Assembly (NCBI GenBank): GCA_040081265.1
Contig: JBEBGV010000025.1
Location: 1 to 61,890, forward strand
DNA: 61,890 nucleotides
Source of the DNA: JBEBGV01 sp040081265
GTDB taxonomy: Bacteria; Acidobacteriota; Vicinamibacteria; Vicinamibacterales; UBA2999
Direction of reading: 5' to 3'
In this document: piece after piece, positions 8,328 through 16,739 of the stretch
Layout of the letters: each line of letters starts with the position of its first letter
Numbering within the stretch: the stretch's first letter is position 1
Program-made: the position numbers and the translations under genes
The notes under the pieces: generated by a model
Seen by the model: only the letters and a program-made list of their open reading frames with translations
Told to the model about the DNA's origin: nothing
Database searches by the model: none

Positions 8328-9163
8328 CCTCTTTCCGGCCCGCTCTCGGAAGGTTCGCGGGGCCTGTACGTCCGGCTATCTTCCCACAGGACCTCGATCT
8401 CATACAGCGTCGGCCACAGCTTGCCGGTGACAAACAGTCGGTCCCGGCCGGCGTCGTAGGCAATGCCGTTGAGCACGGCGTTGGTGATGGCCGACGAGGG
8501 AGGACCGAGTCCCGCGAGATCGAGCCACCCGGCCACCTTGCCGCTTTCGGGTTCGATGATTGCGATGCGGTCCGTGAGCCAGACATTGGCGAGCACAAAC
8601 CCCCGAACGAACTCCAGTTCGTTCAGCCGCTCAACCCCCTTCCCGTCGTCTTCGACTCTGAGCCGGCCGGTGACCTCGAAGGTTGACGGATCCAGGAAAC
8701 GCAGGGTGTCCGAGCCGTCGCTCAGGATCAGACGTGTGCCATCGGTTGTCAGCCCCCAGCCTTCGCCTCGGTACCTCATCGTGCGACGAAGGTCGAACGT
8801 CTGCCGGTCATAGACGAAGGCGAGACCCGATTCCCAGGTCAGCTGGAACAGCTCACCGCCGTGTTCAGTCAGACCCTCCGCAAAGTAGCGGCGCGCCACA
8901 TCGCGCTTCTGCAGAACTTCGCCCGTCTCGAGACGCACGCGGCGCAGGCTCGAGCGGCCGTTCAGGCCCGTGCTCTCGTACAGCTGGCCGTCGCGGACGA
9001 GCAATCCCTGTGTGAACGCCCTGGCATCGTGCGGATAACAGGCAATCAGGCGATACGGCCGAACTGGCGCCTCGAGCGCCGTGGCGATGTGCGGCATGAC
9101 AAGGCTTCCAGACAGCAGCACCGCCGACGCCCACCTGACGTGAGACGACAGCCTGCTGATCAC
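8318..9163 (-). CDS. Glutaminyl-peptide cyclotransferase (plant/bacterial beta-propeller type), exported
   Basis: 281 residues from GTG at 9163. Converts N-terminal glutamine of exported peptides to pyroglutamate. Family signature: YPHDARAFTQGLL, LYESTGLNGRSSLRRVRLETG, EGWGLTTDGTRLILSDGS, LNELEFV and NVWLTDRIAII. An N-terminal hydrophobic stretch with ALEAPV cleavage context gives a signal peptide. The GTG start was chosen because it lies 1 base after the preceding stop (TGATGTG), the ATG in that overlap is out of frame, and the longer frame lacks a signal peptide. Located between a 5'-nucleotidase and a quinoprotein dehydrogenase, both also exported. Confidence 0.88.
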   Translation of the reverse strand: MISRLSSHVRWASAVLLSGSLVMPHIATALEAPVRPYRLIACYPHDARAFTQGLLVRDGQLYESTGLNGRSSLRRVRLETGEVLQKRDVARRYFAEGLTEHGGELFQLTWESGLAFVYDRQTFDLRRTMRYRGEGWGLTTDGTRLILSDGSDTLRFLDPSTFEVTGRLRVEDDGKGVERLNELEFVRGFVLANVWLTDRIAIIEPESGKVAGWLDLAGLGPPSSAITNAVLNGIAYDAGRDRLFVTGKLWPTLYEIEVLWEDSRTYRPREPSESGPERGCP

Positions 9164-9164
9164 A

Positions 9165-10826
9165 TCAGTTCGCGCCGGTGACAATGCGCCAGTTGTTGGT
9201 GGGAGCAGTCGGAATCTGCCCGCCCTTTTCGACCCAGTCAATGATCATCTCGCGGATTTCCTGCGAGGAGCGCAGCAAGACCTTTGCGTCCTTGTACATG
9301 TCGTACCCGCCGCCGCCGCTCACCCGATAGTTGTTGGTGGCCAGGCGGAACGTCTGCGCAGGGGTCACCGGCTGACCCTTGAAGCGAAGGTTGCGGATGC
9401 GCTGCCCCAACGGCCGGGTGATGTCGATGTCGTAGGTCACGCCCTCGGCCTGATCGAAGTTGTAGTCAGGGATGCGGTCGTCAACGAGCTCTGATGGGCT
9501 CCGGCCCGGCACGTATTCCCTGAAGAACCGCGCGGAGTGTTCCAGCGCCGCCAGCAGCTGTGCCCCGGTCACTTCGAGCACGACCAGCGTGTTGTCGTAG
9601 ATGTAGAGACCAGCGATGTCGCGAACCGACACACGGCCCTTCGGGATGCGCGCCTGCCGGTTGAACACGGCGGCCATCGAGACGTCCGCCTGACCGCTTT
9701 CGAGCTGCACGCGCTGCACCAGGTCAATCAAAGCCGTGTCGCCGACCCTGGCCTCGAGAGCCGTCAGTTCCTGACCCGACTCACCGATCGGTCGAGACAG
9801 CCACGCTCTGGCCTCGCGATCGTAGGGCTCTGCAATGGCGGCGATCTCGGGATCCACCCGGGTGTCTGCCTGCACTGGAATGGTCCGCGACTGCTTCGCC
9901 GAGACGCGCCACACGTTGTCGCTGCCACGTTCGAGGTAAACGTCAGCCCTGGCCAGGTGTCTGCCCCAGAGGTTCGCCTGCGCCAGCAGCACGCCGTTGA
10001 CCGTGACGCTCGGGATGTCCCGATGGGTATGCCCCATCAGGATCAGATCAACGCCGGGCACCTGGCGGGCGATGGCGAGGGCTTCATTCTCGAACCGGAC
10101 CTGTCCTGGCGTCGTCACACCGGTGCGCAGGTCCTCTTCAAGGCCCATGTGCATCGTGATGACCACGAGGTCTGCCCGCTCCTGCGTGCGCAGGAGACTC
10201 ACCCACTTCCGTGCCTCGAGCAGCGGCTCGCGAAACTCGAGGCCCTGATAATTCGGGACGTTCTCCCAGAACGGCACGCCGGCGGTCGTGAGACCAAGCA
10301 CGGCGACGCGCACGCCGCCGATGTCCTTCACGATGTAGGGGCGATGGTAGGTGTCGTCGGTGCCAGCGCGATAGGTATTGGCAGACAACCACGGGAACGT
10401 CGCCTCGCTTCTGGCCTTTTCCAGAACCTTCAGTCCGAAGTTGTACTCGTGGTTGCCCACCGTCATCGCGTCGTAGCCGAGCGCGCTCATCGCCCGCATC
10501 ATCGCGTCCGGCGGGGTGTTGTTGCGGGTGTTGTGAAGGTACTGGAGGGGCGAGCCCTGAATCACATCGCCGGAATCGACCAGAAGTGTTCCAGTGGGAT
10601 TCTCTGCGCGGGCCTGACGGACCAGCGTCGCGATCTTCGCGAGACCTCGCGCATCGGGCTGATCGGTGTAGTAGTCCACCGGCAGGAGATTCCCGTGCAG
10701 GTCGGTCGTCGACAACACGGTGATCCAGGCCCGGTTGGCATCGCGGCCGGAGCCCTGCGCCCAGACAACGCCCACGGCGACGCACGCGCCGAGGACCGCC
10801 AATAGCCACCGGCGCGCTGTGGTCAT
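9165..10826 (-). CDS. UshA-type 5'-nucleotidase / cyclic-nucleotide phosphodiesterase
   Basis: 553 residues. Signal peptide (MTTARRWLLAVLGACVAVGVVWAQ). N-terminal metallophosphatase domain with the bimetal motifs TTDLHGNLLP, VDSGD, GNHEYNFG and GHTHRDIPS. C-terminal substrate-specificity domain (PF02872 type), including DTALIDLVQRVQLE, NTLVVLEVTGAQL and TNNYRVSGGGGYDMY. Periplasmic hydrolysis of nucleotides or cyclic nucleotides is the expected activity, for phosphate and nucleoside scavenging. Start ATG at 10826 forms a TGATG overlap with the DinB gene stop. Length is typical. Confidence 0.92.
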   Translation of the reverse strand: MTTARRWLLAVLGACVAVGVVWAQGSGRDANRAWITVLSTTDLHGNLLPVDYYTDQPDARGLAKIATLVRQARAENPTGTLLVDSGDVIQGSPLQYLHNTRNNTPPDAMMRAMSALGYDAMTVGNHEYNFGLKVLEKARSEATFPWLSANTYRAGTDDTYHRPYIVKDIGGVRVAVLGLTTAGVPFWENVPNYQGLEFREPLLEARKWVSLLRTQERADLVVITMHMGLEEDLRTGVTTPGQVRFENEALAIARQVPGVDLILMGHTHRDIPSVTVNGVLLAQANLWGRHLARADVYLERGSDNVWRVSAKQSRTIPVQADTRVDPEIAAIAEPYDREARAWLSRPIGESGQELTALEARVGDTALIDLVQRVQLESGQADVSMAAVFNRQARIPKGRVSVRDIAGLYIYDNTLVVLEVTGAQLLAALEHSARFFREYVPGRSPSELVDDRIPDYNFDQAEGVTYDIDITRPLGQRIRNLRFKGQPVTPAQTFRLATNNYRVSGGGGYDMYKDAKVLLRSSQEIREMIIDWVEKGGQIPTAPTNNWRIVTGAN

Positions 10827-11299
10827 CACTGCCCTCGTCGAACGGCGTGTTCTTTCGCCAGGTAGACCATCTGGCCAAGGTGGTGGTGAAAGTGGTGCGT
10901 GCACCGGAGGACGATCGAGAAGCGATCGGGATCGTCGCTGCCCTTCGCCTCGTACGGCAGGCTCCAGTCGGCGGCTGACTGCGCAGCAATGGCGGCCTTG
11001 ACCATGTCCACGGCCGCGGTCAGGTCGCGCAGCACATCAGCCTTGGGGCGCCGGGCCGGGTCGGTGAACTCCAGGTCCCGGTGGCGCACATAGCCCGTGC
11101 CGGCAATCTGGGTGCCGACGTAGTAGTTCAGGTTGCCGGTGACGTGCAGCAGGAGGTGCCCGGCGCTGTTGCCGTACGGATACGGCCGCGTCCAGAACTC
11201 CGCATCGGTCATCGTCGCCGCCAGGGTCTGCGCCTGTTCGAGGAAGGCGTCGAAACGGCGAATGAACCCGGTGGCCACAGTTTCTGTGAGGGAATCCAC
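10826..11299 (-). CDS. DinB-family four-helix metal-binding protein
   Basis: 157 residues. Histidines in HLLLHVTGNLNYY (near 50) and CTHHFHHHLGQMVYL (near 135-148) are placed as in the DinB/YfiT metal-binding four-helix-bundle family, whose members include thiol S-transferases and many of unknown function. No signal peptide, so it is the only clearly cytosolic product of the six-gene run it leads. The promoter of that run should lie in the 100 bases between 11299 and the divergent VWFA gene at 11400; I cannot fix -35/-10 boxes with confidence. Confidence 0.82.
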   Translation of the reverse strand: MDSLTETVATGFIRRFDAFLEQAQTLAATMTDAEFWTRPYPYGNSAGHLLLHVTGNLNYYVGTQIAGTGYVRHRDLEFTDPARRPKADVLRDLTAAVDMVKAAIAAQSAADWSLPYEAKGSDDPDRFSIVLRCTHHFHHHLGQMVYLAKEHAVRRGQ

Positions 11300-11399
11300 G
11301 CGTTCCGATGCTACCTTCTGGGGCTGGACCGTGCAACGTCCGGGGCGAGCTAAAGGTGAACCGGCCTGGAACCGACATCAGAGCAGGCGTCCTTCTCCA

Positions 11400-12335
11400 A
11401 TGCCACCCTTCCGCGGCCTGTTCGGCGTCCTGCTCGTGGCCCTGCTGCTTCCGCAGGCAGCCGGTGCCCAGGACCCTGCCAGCCTTCCGGTCTTCCGGTC
11501 ACAGGTGAACCTGGTCTCGCTGGCCGCTGTGGTACGCGACCGGCGCGGACGGTTTGTTTCGTCGCTGGGAACGACGGACTTCCAGATCCTCGAGAACGGC
11601 CGGCCGACCCCCGTCCTCGAAGTCCACTCCGAAGGCGATGCGCCGGCGAACATCGCGCTCCTGGTTGATGGCAGCGGAAGCATGCGCCTCAACGACTCGT
11701 TCGCCCTGGCGCGGGTGGTCTCCGGGCTGATTCTCGACAGCCTCAAGGCCGGACGTGACGAGGCAGCGCTCTACAGTTTCGACACGCGTGTGCTGACCCT
11801 GCAGCCCTTCACGGGCGATCTCGCCAAGGTCAAGGACTCGCTGGTCTATCTCCAGACGTGGGGATCGACCTCGCTCTGGGATGCCATCACCGGCGTCGCC
11901 GGGAAGATTCACGAGAAGAGCGAGAGCCGTCGCGCCATCGTCGTCTTTACCGACGGGAACGACACCGCCAGCACCGTGACACCGGCAGAGGTCGCGACGA
12001 TCACGAGCGCACTCGACGTGCCCGTGTATGTGTTCGCGCTGAGTCCGTCGGCGCCGCAGGTCAAGGACGCCGGGACGCATCAGCCGCCGCTGGCCGAACT
12101 TGCTTCTGCGACGGGCGGGATGTACTTCGTGGCCACCGACATGACGTCGCTGGTCGCGCAGGCGACCACCGTCATCGAGGAACTGCGGCACCAGCACGTG
12201 CTGGCCTTTGAAGCGTCCACCGAACCTGGATGGCGCTCCCTGGAGCTCCGGGTGCGCGGCCGCGGCTACAAGGTTCGCACACGCGGCTGGTATTGGGCCG
12301 GTGACGCGGCCATGCCGCCCGCCGCGTCACGATAA
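11400..12335 (+). CDS. Exported VWFA-domain protein, Acidobacteria type
   Basis: 311 residues from ATG at 11400. Signal peptide (FGVLLVALLLPQAAGAQ). N-terminal RSQVNLVSLAAVVRDRRGRFV and LGTTDFQILENGRP form the leader characteristic of the VWFA-related family abundant in Acidobacteria (TIGR03436 type). The metal-ion-dependent adhesion motif is present: DGSGSM near residue 90, with later Thr and Asp in WGSTSLWDAI and FTDGNDTAS. Expected to be a secreted or periplasmic divalent-metal-dependent binding protein; the partner is unknown. Divergent from the DinB operon. Confidence 0.88.
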   Translation: MPPFRGLFGVLLVALLLPQAAGAQDPASLPVFRSQVNLVSLAAVVRDRRGRFVSSLGTTDFQILENGRPTPVLEVHSEGDAPANIALLVDGSGSMRLNDSFALARVVSGLILDSLKAGRDEAALYSFDTRVLTLQPFTGDLAKVKDSLVYLQTWGSTSLWDAITGVAGKIHEKSESRRAIVVFTDGNDTASTVTPAEVATITSALDVPVYVFALSPSAPQVKDAGTHQPPLAELASATGGMYFVATDMTSLVAQATTVIEELRHQHVLAFEASTEPGWRSLELRVRGRGYKVRTRGWYWAGDAAMPPAASR

Positions 12336-12353
12336 GCGCGCGTTCCGGCACGC

Positions 12354-12407
12354 GCCGGGTCGCTCCGACCCGGCCTACGTAGGTAGGGCGGGTCCGCAGG
12401 ACCCGCC
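12354..12407. repeat. Head-to-head pair of REP-like palindromes
   Basis: Left element (minus, 12354-12378): arms GCCGGGTC and GACCCGGC with a 5-base loop, foot CTAC/GTAG. Right element (plus, 12383-12407): GTAG, arms GGCGGGTCC and GGACCCGCC, loop GCA. The two feet face each other across 4 bases, like an E. coli BIME. It fills the gap between the convergent VWFA and haemoglobin genes and could terminate both. Confidence 0.82.
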
Positions 12408-12410
12408 GAC

Positions 12411-12797
12411 TCAACCCGGCTGATTGATCAGCATATTGGCCACGCCATCGAAGAACTCCCGCAACAGCGCATCCGCGTCGGCCTGAAGCGCCGCTTCGTC
12501 AAGCGCGCGGTGCATGAGCTGCAGCCACCGATCGCGTGCCATTGGCGTCACCGCAAAGGGCATGTGGCGCATCCGCAGTCGGGGATGTCCACGTTGCTCC
12601 ATATAGCGTGGCGGCCCCCCGAATCGCCCGACGAGAAAATCCCGCAGGCGCTCCTCCGCACCGGCCAGGTCGTGCGGCGGGTACATCGGCCCAAGTATCG
12701 AATCGGTCGGCACCTGCCGGTAAAACGCGGCCACCAGTCGGCGGAACCCGTCTTCGCCGATCGCCGCGTACAGTTCGTAGTCTTCCACTCCCAGCAT
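12411..12797 (-). CDS. Group II truncated haemoglobin (GlbO/trHbO-like)
   Basis: 128 residues. Strong match to the GlbO pattern: LGPMYPPHDLAGAEERLRDF, FGGPPRYMEQRGHPRLRMRH, then PFAVTPMARDRWLQLMH. The proximal histidine (F8) is in RMRHMPF, Tyr CD1 in GPMYPP, Tyr B10 in AFYRQV, and Trp G8 in RDRWLQ. Binds haem and oxygen or NO in the cytosol; known members are linked to peroxide and NO handling. Start ATG at 12797 faces the GTG of the beta-propeller gene at 12841 across 43 bases, so the promoters overlap. Confidence 0.93.
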   Translation of the reverse strand: MLGVEDYELYAAIGEDGFRRLVAAFYRQVPTDSILGPMYPPHDLAGAEERLRDFLVGRFGGPPRYMEQRGHPRLRMRHMPFAVTPMARDRWLQLMHRALDEAALQADADALLREFFDGVANMLINQPG

Positions 12798-12840
12798 CTT
12801 ACCCTCGGCCTCACACTGCTTCCGCGGGTATCATTCCGCC

Positions 12841-13833
12841 GTGCGCATCTCAGTGGTCATCGCCACCGTCGTCTTCGCGGGACTTACGCTGCTGCATGCC
12901 CAGCAGCGCCCACCGCTGATGCTCTCGCACATGACCTGGTTCGATCGAACGGGCAAGAACCTCGGGACCGTCGGGCCCCTCGGCGACCACGGCAACATCG
13001 AGTTGTCGCCAGACGGCTCTCAGATTGCCTCGGCGGTCAGTGACCAGACCGTGGGGACGCGCGATATCTGGGTCTACCGAGTGGCTGGCGGAAGCGCGAC
13101 GAGGCTCACCTCGTCACCGTCGGACGAGAACTGGATGGTCTGGTCGAGCGACAGCCGACGGGCGATCGTCAACGCATTCAGCCGCGACTCGCTGGCGCTC
13201 TTCGACATGCCAATCATCGCCGATGGACTGAGGCGCCCGATCGGCGCTGACGATGAAGCCCGCTGGCCGGTAAGCCTGTCGCCGGATGGCAGGTTCCTTC
13301 TGTATGTCACGAGCGGCGCGCGGACAAGCAACGACATCTGGGTGCTGCCCATGACTGGCGGACAGCCGGCGTATCCCTTCCGGCGCACCGCCGCGTCGGA
13401 AAACTGGGCAGCCTTCTCACCGGACGGTCGCTTCGTCGCCTTCAGCAGCACCGAGTCGGGTGCACCGGAGGTCTTCGTCACGCCGTTCCCCGGCCCTGGG
13501 CCCTCGTGGCAAGTCTCCCCGGACATTGGGACACAGACCCGTTGGCGTCAGCCGAATGAACTCGTCTACATCGACGACGAGCGGCGACTCACCGCCGTGT
13601 CCCTGCGCATCGCCGACGGCACGGTCACAGCCACCAGCGCCAGGTCGCTGTTTGAAATCACCTTCCCGTACGGCGCCTACCATGCCTTCGACCTCAGTCG
13701 GGATGGCCAGCGCATTCTGGTGAACACCACGGTCGTCTCTGGACGCGAGCCTGCATCGATTGCGCTTGCGTGCGGCGTGAACGCCGAGTCCTGCGGACCC
13801 GGCCTCCGTACGTCCGTGCAGGGTGGCATGTAG
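12841..13833 (+). CDS. Exported TolB/PD40-type beta-propeller protein
   Basis: 330 residues from GTG at 12841. Signal peptide (VVIATVVFAGLTLLHAQ). Repeated PD40 units of the LSPDGSQIAS, LSPDGRFLLYV and FSPDGRFVAFSS form build a WD40-like propeller of the kind found in TolB and at the C-terminus of acidobacterial Ser/Thr kinases (DIWVYRVAGGSATRL). No kinase domain precedes it, so it stands alone as a periplasmic binding propeller of unknown ligand. Its stop codon TAG is the first part of a REP element. Confidence 0.78.
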   Translation: MRISVVIATVVFAGLTLLHAQQRPPLMLSHMTWFDRTGKNLGTVGPLGDHGNIELSPDGSQIASAVSDQTVGTRDIWVYRVAGGSATRLTSSPSDENWMVWSSDSRRAIVNAFSRDSLALFDMPIIADGLRRPIGADDEARWPVSLSPDGRFLLYVTSGARTSNDIWVLPMTGGQPAYPFRRTAASENWAAFSPDGRFVAFSSTESGAPEVFVTPFPGPGPSWQVSPDIGTQTRWRQPNELVYIDDERRLTAVSLRIADGTVTATSARSLFEITFPYGAYHAFDLSRDGQRILVNTTVVSGREPASIALACGVNAESCGPGLRTSVQGGM

Positions 13834-13854
13834 GCCGGATCCGCAGGACCCGGC
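13830..13854 (+). repeat. REP-like palindrome overlapping a stop codon
   Basis: GTAG at 13830-13833, arms GCCGGATCC and GGACCCGGC (one mismatch), loop GCA. Bases 13831-13833 are the TAG stop of the PD40 gene. Confidence 0.82.
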
Positions 13855-13864
13855 GAGAGACACG

Positions 13865-15010
13865 ATGAAGACATCCGCTTTCGCGTGCACACTCCTTGTC
13901 CTGGCGTCTCTGTCGGTGACCGACGCGCAGATCGCGGTGTCGTCCAACGATCGCAAGCAGGCGCTCATCAATGGCGTGATTACGCAGATTGCGAACCCGC
14001 CGCCTGACACCGTCACCATTGTCGACCTCGGCGTCTACCCCCCGCGCGTGATCGCCGAGATCGACGCCCCCGGAGGCGTCACAGGTCCGCCACAGGCCGT
14101 CGCACTGACACCCGACGAATCCCTGGCGCTTGTGGCCTCGTCCACCCGCGTCGATCCGACGACGCCGGGTCGCAGTGTCCCGAACGACGTCTTGAGCGTC
14201 ATCGATCTGCGGGCGACTCCTCCAATTGTCATCGCCACGTTGCATGCGGGAGGTCGTGCCGGAGGCGTCACGATCAATCAAGCGGGTACCCTGGCGCTGC
14301 TCGGCACTCGAAGCGATGGCGGTGTCGCCGTCTTCTCGATTTCGGGCAAGACCGTCACGCAGGTGGGCAAGGTCCACATCTGCGACAACGATTGCGACCC
14401 GTCAACGCCGGCCTTTACGCCAGACGGCCGGACGGCGCTCGTGACCCGCTACAACGATCACAAGGTGTCGGTTCTCTCGGTTGCGGGGACAACGGTGACC
14501 TATGGCGGCCAGGACATCTCCGCCAATCTGAAGCCCTACCCGATGGTGATGTCTCCGGATGCGAGCGTTGCGGTGGTCTCCAACGTCGGCAACGGGTTGG
14601 TGGGCGGCGCAGACACCTTGAGCGTCATCGACCTCACTGGGCGGTTTCCGCGCGTGGCCAGTTCGGTGTCGGTGCCACCCCTGCCAGAGGGCATTGCGTT
14701 CTCGCCGGATGGACGGTTCCTTGCGGCCGCCTCGATGAACGGCTCGAATTCCCCACCGACCTCGCCGCTCTTCAACGACTTCGGCATCCTGACGGTGTTT
14801 GGCCGGCAGGGTACGACCCTGACACCGGTAGCCACTGCGCGAATCGGCCACTGGTGCGAAGGGATCGCGTGGAACCGCGTGAGCACGGTGCTCGTGGTGC
14901 AGTGTGGAGAGCAGGAACTACAGATCTTCAGGTTTGACGGCCGTACCCTCGAGCGCGACGGGGCGATCCCGGTAAAGGGCGTGCCGAGCGGTATCCGCAC
15001 GGCACGCTGA
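13865..15010 (+). CDS. Exported YVTN/lactonase-like beta-propeller protein
   Basis: 381 residues from ATG at 13865, 10 bases after the REP. Signal peptide (ACTLLVLASLSVTDAQ). Six to seven blades with PDESLALVAS, AGTLALLGTRSDGG, PDGRTALVTRYNDHKVSVL and FSPDGRFLAAASMNGS, as in the surface-layer YVTN and 6-phosphogluconolactonase-like propellers. Paired cysteines (ICDNDCDPS) and HWCEGIAW could form disulfides outside the cytoplasm. Probably transcribed with the preceding PD40 gene. Function not known. Confidence 0.8.
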   Translation: MKTSAFACTLLVLASLSVTDAQIAVSSNDRKQALINGVITQIANPPPDTVTIVDLGVYPPRVIAEIDAPGGVTGPPQAVALTPDESLALVASSTRVDPTTPGRSVPNDVLSVIDLRATPPIVIATLHAGGRAGGVTINQAGTLALLGTRSDGGVAVFSISGKTVTQVGKVHICDNDCDPSTPAFTPDGRTALVTRYNDHKVSVLSVAGTTVTYGGQDISANLKPYPMVMSPDASVAVVSNVGNGLVGGADTLSVIDLTGRFPRVASSVSVPPLPEGIAFSPDGRFLAAASMNGSNSPPTSPLFNDFGILTVFGRQGTTLTPVATARIGHWCEGIAWNRVSTVLVVQCGEQELQIFRFDGRTLERDGAIPVKGVPSGIRTAR

Positions 15011-15029
15011 CGGGAAGGGCGACGGCTGG

Positions 15030-15740
15030 CTACCGGGGCACCGGCTTAGCGTAGAGCTCGAAGGTCGAGACGTTGGCCCAGCCAGCGTTGCCATGGCCAC
15101 CGCTCGGCGCAAGATCAACGAAGCCCACCTCATCAACGCGACTCAGGTTTGGATCCTTGACCTCGACTGTGGTCACCACCTTGGCGGGATCGACCTTGAA
15201 CCAGCGCTGTCCCGTGAACGCCACTTCAGCAGAGAGAAAGTTCCCCTCGGTGTCAATCCCGCGGGTGCCAGCGATCATCGTTCCGTCCGGCAGCTTCACG
15301 ATTGGGTGCAGCGTGTGCAGCGCCTGCGTGCGCACGAGCGCGCGCAGGCGCGCCAGGCCAGTCAGATCGACGACGTTGGCCTTGTCGCGCAGCGTGATCG
15401 CCACGGGGGACGTGGCCATGCCCGTCCACAGGTCAAAGCGCCCCTCGTGGTTGTAGACGCCAATCTCTTTGGCCGCGGTGCCGTAGACCTTCACTTCCAG
15501 GCGCGGGTTGGTCACGGCGTCCTGCGTCACCACACGATTGGCGTCGTTGAGCGTCCCGGTGTACGGGGGCTGCTTCCACTCCTCTTTGTAGAGCAGAGCC
15601 GGGCGTGTCACCGCGTCCGCGGCGGCCGCCGCCGGCCCGCCGGCTCGGCCCGCAGGCGCCTGCTGCGCCGCGACGCCGCCCGACCACGCACCGAGTCCGA
15701 GGGCAATCCCGACGACGGTGTATGCCATGTGCCGCTGCAT
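15030..15740 (-). CDS. Exported protein, possibly lectin/glucanase-fold
   Basis: 236 residues. Start ATG at 15740 is preceded at 6 bases by GGAGG. Signal peptide (YTVVGIALGLGAWSGGVAAQ), an Ala/Gly-rich linker, then a single beta-rich domain (LLYKEEWKQPPYTG, NPRLEVKVYGTAAKEIGVYN, RFDLWTGMATSPVAITLRDK, GWANVSTFELYAKPV). The pattern suggests a concanavalin-type jelly roll related to DUF1080 proteins, but I see no diagnostic catalytic residues. Converges on the preceding propeller gene with 19 bases between stops. Confidence 0.65.
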   Translation of the reverse strand: MQRHMAYTVVGIALGLGAWSGGVAAQQAPAGRAGGPAAAAADAVTRPALLYKEEWKQPPYTGTLNDANRVVTQDAVTNPRLEVKVYGTAAKEIGVYNHEGRFDLWTGMATSPVAITLRDKANVVDLTGLARLRALVRTQALHTLHPIVKLPDGTMIAGTRGIDTEGNFLSAEVAFTGQRWFKVDPAKVVTTVEVKDPNLSRVDEVGFVDLAPSGGHGNAGWANVSTFELYAKPVPR

Positions 15741-15815
15741 TCAAAGCCTCCTTCCAGCCGTCCGAACCAAAGAAGCTGGAGCGGCCGGAACTATACCACC
15801 GGCTGGGAGTCCTGT

Positions 15816-16739
15816 GTGGACCAGGGATCAACGAGAATTGACGTCACCCCATTGCCTCCGCCCCACGCTTCCTGCTCCCCTCCCCTGGCCTGTTCGGTTC
15901 GCGCGTGCGGCCAGCCGCTCGAACGCACGAGTCAGACATGGGCGTGTCCGGCCGGACATTCCTTCGACATCGCGCGCTCCGGATACGTCAACCTGCTGCA
16001 ACCTCAGGACCGTCGGTCGGCGCATGCAGGCGATTCACCTGCGGCAATCGAAGCGCGGCAGCACCTGATCGCGGCTGGCGTCGGCGTCGGGCTGCGGGAG
16101 ATGGCCATTGATCTGATCGCCGGGCTGGCACTGGGACGCTCGCCGGTGGTTCTCGAACTCGGGTGCGCCAGCGGTGACCTGCTGGGGCGGCTGGGCGAAC
16201 GCACGGCATCGTGCACGGTGGGCATTGATCTGGCGGCTTCTGCTGTGGCGCGCGCGGCACGCGCGTTTCCAGCTGGTACCTGGGTGGTCGCTAACGCTGA
16301 CCGCCGTCTCCCCATACGCGACGCAAGCGTCAGCGTCGTGCTGTCGGTCCACGCGCGACGAAACCCGGAGGAGTGTGCCCGCGTGCTCGCACCCGACCGG
16401 CCTCTCGTGGTCATCGTTCCGGCGGCCGACGACCTCATCGAGTTGAGAGAAGCAGTCTTTGGCCAGCGCATCGAGCATCCGCGCGCCGAGCGGCTTGCCG
16501 AAGAGCACGCCCCCTATTTCGCCCTGGTGTCTCGCTCCGAACACCGGGAGCGCGTGCTGCTCCCAGTCGATCAGCTCGACCACCTCTTGACCGGGACCTA
16601 CCGCGCCGGGCGCACGACGGCTGCCACGGCGAGGGCGTCGCTCGAACCGATGACCGTGACGCTCGCATCCGACATCCTGGTATTTCAGGTGCGTGACCAG
16701 GCAGGTTCTACCGAATCCGGATCGCTCGCCCGGCGGTGA
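15816..16739 (+). CDS. RlmA-type 23S rRNA guanine-N1 methyltransferase-like
   Basis: 307 residues from GTG at 15816 (GGGAG upstream). E. coli RlmA has 269. N-terminal zinc finger with ligands CSVRAC and CPAGH, followed by FDIARSGYVNLLQPQDRRSA and GDSPAAIEARQHLI, the hallmark of this family. The SAM loop is VLELGCASGDLLGRL, and the later NPEECARVLAPDRPLVVIVP matches the ARVVKPGG region. Expected to methylate a guanine of helix 35 of 23S rRNA (G745 or G748 in known members). A TTG at 15852 is an alternative start closer to the zinc finger. The last 32 bases overlap the next methyltransferase, which is convergent. Confidence 0.8.
   Translation: MDQGSTRIDVTPLPPPHASCSPPLACSVRACGQPLERTSQTWACPAGHSFDIARSGYVNLLQPQDRRSAHAGDSPAAIEARQHLIAAGVGVGLREMAIDLIAGLALGRSPVVLELGCASGDLLGRLGERTASCTVGIDLAASAVARAARAFPAGTWVVANADRRLPIRDASVSVVLSVHARRNPEECARVLAPDRPLVVIVPAADDLIELREAVFGQRIEHPRAERLAEEHAPYFALVSRSEHRERVLLPVDQLDHLLTGTYRAGRTTAATARASLEPMTVTLASDILVFQVRDQAGSTESGSLARR

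Noticed and set aside
9537..10805. 422-codon plus-strand frame opposite the 5'-nucleotidase
   Set aside because: The minus strand encodes clear metallophosphatase motifs; the plus frame is low-information.
15093..15815. Long N-terminal extension of the RlmA-like gene, open from 15093
   Set aside because: It runs antisense through the exported protein at 15030-15740; the family start is near 15816.
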